DNA of 8,722 nt, taken from assembly GCA_902476355.1 (NCBI GenBank), contig CABSCS010000025.1, positions 1 to 8,722 on the forward strand, in the 5' to 3' direction. Of the stretch, positions 1 to 5,692 are shown one piece after another. The DNA comes from UMGS2069 sp900557585. GTDB taxonomy: Bacteria; Bacillota; Clostridia; Christensenellales; UBA1242. Numbering within the stretch: the stretch's first letter is position 1; each line of letters begins with the position of its first letter. Below the pieces are notes generated by a model. It ran no database searches and was not told the DNA's origin. It saw nothing but the letters and a program-made list of their open reading frames with translations. The translations under genes were made by a program, and so were the position numbers.

Positions 1-312
1 TTTATTTAAAAATTTTTAATAAAAATTGCAAATACTTTTTCTAATACAAAGACCATAAAAATCTTTTCAAAACAAAGGTTGTAAAAATTTTCTAATTTTT
101 ATTGTTTTTTTTGAAGAAAATTCAAAAAAATTGATATAAAATATTTTATATTTTACGCGATTTTTATATGGATTTTTATAACAAATTTAATATATTTTTT
201 TTCAGCAAAATTGCAAAGCATAAGCAATTTATAACCCTGTTTTAAAACATAGACAGAGGCCACCAATACATTTGAAATTTAATTGTGTAAGATTTTATGA
301 ATGCTAAAAAAC
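1..312. other. AT-rich stretch without a supported gene
   Basis: I see no open frame with a ribosome binding site on either strand. The DNA is dominated by A and T runs. It contains an 18-bp perfect A/T palindrome at 134-151 and a 12-bp palindrome (tgttttaaaaca) at 238-249. The only less AT-rich part is about 232-275. It could be a decayed end of a mobile element or plain intergenic DNA; nothing decides between these. Confidence 0.6.
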
Positions 313-347
313 AAAAAAAAAACACGGAGTAAACCGTGTTTTTTTTA
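313..347 (-). terminator. Rho-independent terminator of the ribbon-helix-helix gene
   Basis: A 7-bp stem aacacgg/ccgtgtt encloses the loop agtaaa and is flanked by an A run on the left and a T run on the right. On the minus strand this is a GC-containing hairpin followed by at least eight U residues. It lies 14 bases past the stop codon of the small gene at 361-531. The A/T flanks make it potentially bidirectional. Confidence 0.85.
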
Positions 348-360
348 CATTTTCCTATTA

Positions 361-531
361 TTACATGTGTGAAAGTGCGTATTCAATGCATTCATTTATG
401 ATCTTATTGAACGACACACCATTATTTTCACTGATCTCAACAAGTTTATTGAATGTCTCTTGTTTAAGTCTGATTGTTCGATTCACAGATTTGGAATTTA
501 ATTTTTCTTTATCAATTTTAAACTTTGCCAT
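361..531 (-). CDS. small ribbon-helix-helix (Arc/CopG-like) DNA-binding protein
   Basis: A 56-residue basic protein. Its layout fits the ribbon-helix-helix fold: a flexible lysine-rich N-terminus (1-14), a short beta strand around SVNRTIRL (15-22), helix 1 around QETFNKLVEISENN (24-37), a turn at GVS, and helix 2 around FNKIINECIEYAL (41-53). Proteins of this fold dimerise and bind operator DNA through the paired strands. They act as antitoxins, plasmid copy-number or phage regulators, or autoregulators. The start is supported by GAGGGG five bases upstream of ATG. A promoter and a terminator bracket the gene tightly, so it seems to be transcribed alone, and no toxin-like partner is visible beside it. 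Its target is unknown. The fold is inferred by reading the sequence only. Confidence 0.8.
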   Translation of the reverse strand: MAKFKIDKEKLNSKSVNRTIRLKQETFNKLVEISENNGVSFNKIINECIEYALSHM

Positions 532-619
532 AAGTTCCCCTCACTCATTTTGTAATTATTTATATATTACAATAAATATTTATCTTTGTCTAGTAAATTT
601 ATACATTTTTAATAATTTT

Positions 620-650
620 ATTATAACATTCTTTTGTAATCACTTATCAA
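620..650 (-). promoter_or_regulatory. sigma-A-type promoter for the ribbon-helix-helix gene
   Basis: On the minus strand a perfect TATAAT (620-625) is preceded by TG and one base, an extended -10. TTGATA (645-650) lies 19 bases upstream as a -35. The spacing is slightly long, but the extended -10 would compensate. The leader to the ATG at 531 would be roughly 80 bases. Confidence 0.5.
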
Positions 651-1077
651 TTACTTTAAATAAATTTTAAACTTAATAAAATTTTGTTTAAAGCAAATTT
701 TAAAAATTCAGAAAATTTTCAATTATAAAAATAAAATTACATTAAATTTTAAAATTCAATTTTATCGAAAAAACACTCTACCCGAATACAATCCACTCCA
801 TTTCGATTTTGTGCAAAAGATACTCTTACACAAAATTCTATTTCAAAAATTTTATGCACTTCAATTTATAGACACAAATAATGTATTTATCAATAATCCA
901 TTTTCACATTTTTCATTTCTCACTTTATTTTTTAATTTTATATAAATACAAATTTTATTTCATAACAATTCAGTTTCAAAAATTTCATATCTCATCATTT
1001 TGTGAACAAGCCAAAATATTTTTATTATACCGTCCAATCCAATTCCACAGATAAACTATAATCTGTTATTTTTATAT

Positions 1078-1144
1078 TTACATTTACCAACATATATCAT
1101 TACATTTACCAACATATATCATTACATTTACCAACATATATCAT
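1078..1144. repeat. 22-bp tandem repeat, three copies
   Basis: A 22-bp unit starting catttaccaa and continuing catatatcat is repeated head to tail from 1081, 1103 and 1125. The copies are identical until the array ends at 1144, where the third loses its last two bases. There are no spacers, so it is not a CRISPR array. The unit length is about two DNA helical turns and is not a multiple of three, which argues against a coding repeat. It could be a slippage-prone minisatellite or a set of protein-binding sites. Confidence 0.9.
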
Positions 1145-1413
1145 CTGTCAATAAATTACTTTCCTCCTATAACAACCAAAAAACTCATAATACACAATCA
1201 ATTACGATATTTGCAATTTTAGATTTTTTGTATGTCAGTTTATCTTTACCAAAACCGACAAAACAAATTATTGTTTTCACAATACACGATTTCATTATGA
1301 CAATCAAACCGATATAGCAATTTATAATTATAATTTTATATGCTTCAATTTATTATGGACAAAATCATCAAAACTAATATTTAATAACTTTGGCTTCAAA
1401 AAAAATACTCATG

Positions 1414-1443
1414 AAAAAAGTCACCAAATTTGGTGACTTTTAA
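1414..1443 (-). terminator. Rho-independent terminator of ppdK
   Basis: The perfect inverted repeat aaaagtcacc/ggtgactttt (1416-1441) forms a hairpin with a short A/T loop. On the minus strand it is followed by a run of six U residues. It begins about 45 bases after the ppdK stop codon. It is nearly symmetrical, so it could also stop plus-strand transcripts. Confidence 0.85.
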
Positions 1444-1486
1444 ACTTTATGTTAACTTGAAAAAATATTTATTTTTTGGTTAAAAA

Positions 1487-4132
1487 TTAGTTTCTTGGAT
1501 TTTTGATGTTTGCTTGTGCAGCAGCAAGTCTTGCAATTGGAACTCTGAATGGTGAGCATGAAACATAGTCAAGACCAATTTGATGACAGAATTCAATTGA
1601 TGAAGGATCTCCTCCGTGTTCACCACAGATTCCTGTGTGAAGTTCAGGGCGAGTTTTTCTTCCTTCTGTAACTGCAATATCCATAAGTCTGCCAACACCA
1701 GTTGTGTCAAGACGTGCAAATGGATCTGATTCGTAAATCTTGTTTGCATAGTATGATGGAAGGAATTTTCCAGCATCGTCACGGCTGAAACCGAATGTCA
1801 TTTGAGTAAGGTCGTTTGTTCCGAAGCAGAAGAATTCAGCCTCTTTTGCAATTTCACCAGCGGTGAGTGCAGCACGTGGGATTTCAATCATTGTTCCAAC
1901 TTCATATTTAAGTTTTGATTTTGCTGCTTTGATAACTTCATCAGCAGTTTCAACAACAATATTTTTAACGAATTTAAGTTCTTTAACTTCGCCGATAAGT
2001 GGAATCATGATTTGTGGAACAACTTTCCAGTTTTTGTGTCTGTTTTGAACGTTGATAGCAGCCTTGATAATTGCTCTTGTTTGCATTTTTGCAATTTCAG
2101 GATATGTAACGCTCAAACGGCATCCACGGTGACCCATCATTGGGTTGAACTCGTGAAGGTCTGCAATGATTTGTTTGATTTGAGCAACAGTTTTGCCTTG
2201 TGTTTTTGCCAAAGCCTTAATGTCTTCCTCAGCAGTTGGAACAAACTCGTGAAGAGGTGGATCCAAGAATCTGATTGTTACAGGATAGCCTTGTGATGCT
2301 TCATAAAGACCTTCGAAGTCTTCTTGTTGCATTGGCTCAATTTTTGCAAGAGCAACTTCTCTTTCTTCAAGAGTGTCTGAGCAAATCATTTCACGGAAAG
2401 CACCAATTCTTGCAGGATCAAAGAACATGTGTTCTGTTCTGCAAAGACCAATTCCGTGTGCGCCAAGTTCAAATGCTCTTTGAGCATCTGCTGGGGTGTC
2501 AGCGTTTGTGCGAACTTCAAGTGCTCTATATTTATCAGCAAGTTTCATGATTCTTCCGAAATATCCACTGTTTGGATCTGCCGGAACAGTTTTAATGATT
2601 GTGTCATAAATCTTTCCAGTTGAACCATCAAGAGAAATTCCGTCACCTTCATGATATGTTTTGCCACCAAGAGTGAAGCATTTGTTTTCTTCATCCATCT
2701 TAATGTCGCCACAACCAGAAACGCAGCATGTTCCCATTCCACGAGCAACAACGGCAGCGTGAGATGTTTGACCACCACGAACTGTCAAGATACCTTGTGA
2801 ATATTTCATTCCTTCGATATCTTCTGGTGATGTTTCAAGACGAACAAGAACAACTTTGTGTTTTTGTTTTCCAAGACGAACAGCGTCTTCTGCTGTGAAC
2901 ACAATTGTACCAGCAGCAGCACCAGGAGATGCAGCAATACCTTTTCCAACAACATTGTTTTTGTCTGCATCTTTCAATGCTTTTGCATCAAATGTTGGGT
3001 GAAGAAGCATATCAAGTGTTTTAGCATCAATTTGCATCAATGCTTCTTTTTCTGTGATCATTCCTTCATCAATCAAGTCGCAAGCGATACGGATAGCCGC
3101 AGCAGCAGTTCTTTTTCCGTTTCTTGTTTGAAGCATATAAAGTTTCTTGTCTTCAATTGTAAATTCCATGTCTTGCATGTCTTTATAATGATTTTCAAGA
3201 GTTGTGCAGATTTCTTTAAATTGTTTGTAAACTTCTGGCATAACTTCTGCCATTTTTTGAATTGGCATTGGAGTTCTTACACCAGCAACAACGTCTTCAC
3301 CCTGAGCGTTCATCAAAAATTCACCCATAAGACCTTTTTCACCAGTTGCAGGGTTTCTTGTGAAAGCAACACCAGTTCCAGATGTTTCACCAAGGTTACC
3401 GAATGCCATCATTTGAACGTTAACAGCGGTTCCCCAAGAATATGGAATGTCATGATCCATACGATAAACGTTTGCACGAGGGTTGTCCCAAGAACGGAAA
3501 ACAGCCTTGATTGCTTCGAAAAGTTGTTCTTTTGGATCTGATGGGAAATCTTTTCCGAGTTGTTTTTTGTATTCTGCTTTAAATTGATTTGCAAGTTCTT
3601 TCAAATCTTCCGCAGAAAGGTCAACGTCATAAACGATACCTTTTTTCTCTTTCATTTGGTCGATGAGTTTTTCGAAATATTTCTTTCCAACTTCCATAAC
3701 CACGTCAGAGAACATTTGAATAAATCTTCTATAACAGTCATATGCCCAACGAGGGTTTCCACTCTTTTTTGCAAGAGTTTCAACAACTTCTTCATTAAGA
3801 CCAAGGTTGAGGATTGTGTCCATCATACCAGGCATTGAAGCACGAGCACCTGAACGAACTGAAACAAGCAATGGATTTTCTTTGTCACCAAACTTTTTGC
3901 CAGTGATTTTTTCCATTTTTGTGATGTTCTTCATGATTTCGTCACGAATTTGATCGTTGATTTGTCTGCCATCTTCATAATATTGAGTGCAGGCTTCGGT
4001 TGAAATTGTGAAACCTTGTGGAACAGGAAGACCAATTTTTGTCATTTCTGCAAGGTTTGCACCTTTTCCGCCAAGAAGGTTACGCATTGAAGCATCGCCT
4101 TCGCTGAACAAGTAAACATATTTTTTAGCCAT
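1487..4132 (-). CDS. ppdK: pyruvate, phosphate dikinase (EC 2.7.9.1)
   Basis: A complete 881-residue enzyme, the usual length for bacterial PPDK (about 875). It interconverts pyruvate, ATP and phosphate with PEP, AMP and pyrophosphate in the cytosol, and in anaerobes often runs in the glycolytic direction. The N-terminal nucleotide-binding domain (about 1-345) shows GGKGANLAEM (21-30) and SVRSGARASMPGMMDT with Arg93. The phosphohistidine domain carries GGQTSHAAVVARGMG with catalytic His458. Thr456, the residue modified by PPDK regulatory protein in regulated family members, is present. The C-terminal PEP-binding barrel shows GLCRTEHMFF (Arg565), RFLDPPLHEF (Arg621), Glu750, GTNDLTQMTFGF (Asn773, Asp774) and HTGICGEHGGD with Cys836. 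The start is supported by AAGGAG eleven bases upstream. It has its own promoter and a terminator at each border, so it is probably monocistronic. No PPDK regulatory protein gene is in the window. Confidence 0.98.
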   Translation of the reverse strand: MAKKYVYLFSEGDASMRNLLGGKGANLAEMTKIGLPVPQGFTISTEACTQYYEDGRQINDQIRDEIMKNITKMEKITGKKFGDKENPLLVSVRSGARASMPGMMDTILNLGLNEEVVETLAKKSGNPRWAYDCYRRFIQMFSDVVMEVGKKYFEKLIDQMKEKKGIVYDVDLSAEDLKELANQFKAEYKKQLGKDFPSDPKEQLFEAIKAVFRSWDNPRANVYRMDHDIPYSWGTAVNVQMMAFGNLGETSGTGVAFTRNPATGEKGLMGEFLMNAQGEDVVAGVRTPMPIQKMAEVMPEVYKQFKEICTTLENHYKDMQDMEFTIEDKKLYMLQTRNGKRTAAAAIRIACDLIDEGMITEKEALMQIDAKTLDMLLHPTFDAKALKDADKNNVVGKGIAASPGAAAGTIVFTAEDAVRLGKQKHKVVLVRLETSPEDIEGMKYSQGILTVRGGQTSHAAVVARGMGTCCVSGCGDIKMDEENKCFTLGGKTYHEGDGISLDGSTGKIYDTIIKTVPADPNSGYFGRIMKLADKYRALEVRTNADTPADAQRAFELGAHGIGLCRTEHMFFDPARIGAFREMICSDTLEEREVALAKIEPMQQEDFEGLYEASQGYPVTIRFLDPPLHEFVPTAEEDIKALAKTQGKTVAQIKQIIADLHEFNPMMGHRGCRLSVTYPEIAKMQTRAIIKAAINVQNRHKNWKVVPQIMIPLIGEVKELKFVKNIVVETADEVIKAAKSKLKYEVGTMIEIPRAALTAGEIAKEAEFFCFGTNDLTQMTFGFSRDDAGKFLPSYYANKIYESDPFARLDTTGVGRLMDIAVTEGRKTRPELHTGICGEHGGDPSSIEFCHQIGLDYVSCSPFRVPIARLAAAQANIKNPRN

Positions 4133-4174
4133 TAAATATTTTTCTCCTTATTGTTTTTGTTATTCACGTTTTTA

Positions 4175-4204
4175 ATTATACAATACCGCGAAGCCAAAAA
4201 TCAA
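4175..4204 (-). promoter_or_regulatory. sigma-A-type promoter of ppdK
   Basis: On the minus strand TTGATT (4199-4204) and a perfect TATAAT (4175-4180) are separated by 18 bases. The site lies directly after the recO-side terminator and about 43 bases before the ppdK ATG, just where an independent promoter is expected. Confidence 0.65.
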
Positions 4205-4233
4205 ACATATACAAAAAATAATAAAACTTTTTT

Positions 4234-4261
4234 AAAAGAAAAAGCCTGCCCAAGCAGACTT
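4234..4261 (-). terminator. Rho-independent terminator between recO and ppdK
   Basis: On the minus strand the stem AAGTCTGC/GCAGGCTT closes a TTGG loop and is followed by TTTCTTTT. One pair is a U-G wobble only in the minus-strand RNA, while the plus strand would have a C-A mismatch there, so the element works on the minus strand. It ends recO transcripts about 110 bases after the recO stop. Confidence 0.8.
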
Positions 4262-4371
4262 GATTTTTATTGATTCTTATGCGCACCAAATTTAGATTTG
4301 TTTTTCATGCAAACCTTGGGCGCCACTACATTTTTATCTTCACCACAGCGCTATATAATTTGGATATAACA

Positions 4372-5121
4372 CTATTCAAAATATTTTGAAAGACATGTGA
4401 TTTTTTCGTTTGTGCGAAAATAAAATTGTTTCACAGCAAGTTTAAGCACGTTTGTGAGCATTTCTCGCGAAGAAAATTTGAGAGTTGCAAGCGAGTTTAT
4501 GTCGCATGCGTTGATGTTTTTTAAAATTGCCCACTCACCTTTGTCAAGATGCACGCTTTGCACACGATTTTCACAAGATGCACAAATTGCGCCACTGCCT
4601 TCATATACAAGCCCCGCAGATGTTTCGTCTTGCATGCTTTTTCCACAGTTTCCGCAGATTTCAAGTTCAAAACCAAAACCTGAAATTTTTAAACTTTCAA
4701 TCAAAAATTTGATAAGTGTTGCAGTTGGCTCTGACTTTTCATAGGTCATCACTTTCAAACTGTTCAAAAGAAGTTTGAAAAGTTCAAAGTTTCTTTCACC
4801 CTCTTGGCAAAGTTTTCCGGTGATTTCAAGCATTGCACTTCCAAGGACATAACTGTCAAGATTGTATGCAAGTTCATAGAAAGTGTCGTGAACATAGCAG
4901 TCAGTAACGGTGTATCTTCCACCTTTTTCGGCAAGCACAAATTCACCAAAACAAAAAGGACTTGCACAAACAGCAAGTTTTGCTTTTGGTTTTTCAACAC
5001 CACGAATCACAGCAAAAAAACGCCCAAGTTCTGGGCTGAAAATTTCAAGAAGTCTTGCTGCATCGGTTGTGTGCGGGCTTGACTTCAAAACAATTCCAAT
5101 TGTCTTTATGCTTTCTGACAT
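4372..5121 (-). CDS. recO: DNA repair protein RecO
   Basis: A complete protein of 249 residues, the normal RecO length. RecO works with RecF and RecR to load RecA onto SSB-coated single-stranded DNA during recombinational repair. The N-terminal half begins with a segment typical of the RecO OB fold (TIGIVLKSSPHTTDAARLLE, 7-26; then LGRFFAVIRGVEKPKAKLA). The C-terminal helical region carries a four-cysteine zinc site: CGNC (Cys156, Cys159) and CASC (Cys180, Cys183). The start is supported by AAAGGA six bases upstream. A plausible promoter lies about 65 bases upstream, and a structured inverted repeat lies between it and the preceding small gene. Placement downstream of era matches the Firmicutes neighbourhood. 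The overall assignment is firm. Confidence 0.95.
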   Translation of the reverse strand: MSESIKTIGIVLKSSPHTTDAARLLEIFSPELGRFFAVIRGVEKPKAKLAVCASPFCFGEFVLAEKGGRYTVTDCYVHDTFYELAYNLDSYVLGSAMLEITGKLCQEGERNFELFKLLLNSLKVMTYEKSEPTATLIKFLIESLKISGFGFELEICGNCGKSMQDETSAGLVYEGSGAICASCENRVQSVHLDKGEWAILKNINACDINSLATLKFSSREMLTNVLKLAVKQFYFRTNEKITCLSKYFE

Positions 5122-5187
5122 GTTTGTCCTTTGAGTTTTATATTTTATTTTAGTAAATTTTTACTGATTTTTATATCGCTTTTTAAT

Positions 5188-5216
5188 ATTATATTACTGA
5201 TTTTTTATATTGATAA
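5188..5216 (-). promoter_or_regulatory. candidate promoter of recO
   Basis: On the minus strand TTATCA (5211-5216) and a perfect TATAAT (5188-5193) are 17 bases apart. The leader to the recO start would be about 60 bases. A near-perfect 16/17-base direct repeat (ttactgatttttatat, at 5161-5176 and 5194-5210) surrounds the -10 region. The surrounding DNA is very AT-rich, so chance matches are possible. Confidence 0.45.
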
Positions 5217-5255
5217 AATATGATTTATATTATTTTTTTTGTTTTATTTTTGACC

Positions 5256-5305
5256 GTTTTCAAGCATGGCCACAATTTGTGACCCTTTTAAAAACTCTTG
5301 AAAAC
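5256..5305 (-). ncRNA. structured inverted-repeat element between orf73 and recO
   Basis: A nested hairpin. The outer 9-bp stem is gttttcaag (5256-5264) with cttgaaaac (5297-5305). The inner 7-bp stem (5268-5274 with 5278-5284) has a three-base loop. In the minus-strand RNA the inner stem contains a U-G wobble that would be a mismatch on the other strand, so the minus-strand transcript is the likely folded form. No U tract follows, so it is not a standard terminator. It starts five bases after the stop codon of the 73-residue gene. It could protect the 3' end, be a processing site, or affect recO expression. It matches no RNA family I know. Confidence 0.45.
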
Positions 5306-5309
5306 AAGT

Positions 5310-5531
5310 TTACATTTCGTGTTGGTCTTCCTCTTCAAGAAGTTGTGCTTGAAGTTTTTTGCGAGAACGCAAAACCTCTCTTTGACCAGCGATTGCTCCA
5401 TAAACTTGAATGTTGCCAGGTTTGGTTCCAGACTTTTTGTCTCCATAAAGAAACAAATCAAAAGTTTTTCCAAGACCTTTTTGAAGTTTTTCAATTGTCT
5501 TTTGATTTTCGGTTGATGTTAGAAATTCCAT
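5310..5531 (-). CDS. uncharacterised 73-residue protein between era and recO
   Basis: I do not recognise this protein. Reality is supported by a near-ideal Shine-Dalgarno (AAGGAGG, seven bases before ATG) and by a promoter placed for a leader of about 20 bases. The protein is hydrophilic with no signal peptide or membrane segment. Residues 7-22 look helical and FDLFLYG (24-30) like a strand. KSGTKPGN (33-40) is a glycine-containing loop, and IQVYG precedes a strongly charged probable helix (46-70: basic REVLRSRKK, then acidic EEED). A small intracellular protein, possibly binding nucleic acid or a partner protein, would fit, but this is only inference. It sits where Bacillus carries yqzL, but length and sequence do not resemble YqzL as I know it. 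Confidence 0.8.
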   Translation of the reverse strand: MEFLTSTENQKTIEKLQKGLGKTFDLFLYGDKKSGTKPGNIQVYGAIAGQREVLRSRKKLQAQLLEEEDQHEM

Positions 5532-5556
5532 GGCACATCCTCCTTTTCATAATCTA

Positions 5557-5586
5557 ATTATAGCCAAAGAAAAACAAAATATACAA
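5557..5586 (-). promoter_or_regulatory. promoter of the 73-residue gene
   Basis: On the minus strand a perfect TATAAT (5557-5562) is 18 bases from TTGTAT (5581-5586). Transcription would start near 5550, just ahead of the AAGGAGG site at 5539-5545. The gene therefore appears to have its own start in addition to any read-through from era. Confidence 0.55.
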
Positions 5587-5627
5587 AAACAAATCCACAA
5601 ATTTTGATTTTTGGTGATTTTGCACAA

Positions 5628-5666
5628 GTACTATGTCACGCATAGGTCTTATGTCTGGCATAGCAC
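5628..5666 (-). repeat. paired inverted/direct repeat between era and orf73
   Basis: Two 15-base near-copies (ctatgtcacgcatag at 5631-5645 and ttatgtctggcatag at 5649-5663) are spaced 18 bases apart, and each is itself a tatg/cata inverted repeat. Together they can fold into one structure: an 8-bp outer stem (5628-5635 with 5659-5666, one G-U pair on the minus strand), a symmetric internal loop and a 4-bp inner stem. It begins about 27 bases after the era stop. With no U tract it is not a classical terminator. It may be an RNA processing site or a palindromic repeat element. Confidence 0.5.
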
Positions 5667-5692
5667 GTTGAAAGCCCCAATTTTCCTAGGGT

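Larger units (their letters stand above)
532..1413. other. long AT-rich intergenic region with degenerate repeats
   Basis: About 880 bases with no supportable gene; every frame is broken at short intervals. It holds the promoter at 620-650, the 22-bp tandem repeat at 1078-1144, a weak hairpin at 1047-1066 (acagat/atctgt), and loosely repeated words. Examples are tttcaaaaattt at 841-852 and 974-985, and cttcaatttat at 859-869 and 1343-1353. The impression is of non-coding or eroded DNA. I cannot identify an ancestral gene. Confidence 0.6.

Noticed and set aside
365..670. 101-codon plus-strand open frame at the left
   Set aside because: It overlaps the ribbon-helix-helix gene on the opposite strand, which has a good ribosome site, promoter and terminator. 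The plus-strand product is an unlikely Phe/Asn/Leu-rich sequence running into AT-rich spacer.
1047..1066. terminator hairpin acagat/atctgt
   Set aside because: The stem is six mostly weak pairs with an eight-base loop, there is no clean T tract, and there is no gene for it to end.
1078..1144. CRISPR array
   Set aside because: The three copies abut directly without spacers and no cas gene is present.
2858..3541. 227-codon plus-strand open frame opposite ppdK
   Set aside because: It is the antisense shadow of a firmly identified, strongly coding gene. Its protein is rich in Cys, Phe, Ser and His with no family resemblance, as expected from reverse-complemented codons.
4354..4359. plus-strand TATAAT downstream of recO
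   Set aside because: No -35 at acceptable spacing and no plus-strand gene follows.
5210..5557. 115-codon plus-strand open frame over the small gene
   Set aside because: No ribosome site; it is the complement of the well-supported minus-strand gene and its flanking hairpin.
5554..5661. 35-codon minus-strand frame (starting MPDIRP, hydrophobic C-terminus) between era and the 73-residue gene
   Set aside because: No Shine-Dalgarno at usable spacing. The frame consists of the palindromic repeat and of the promoter for the next gene, whose TATAAT lies at its end.
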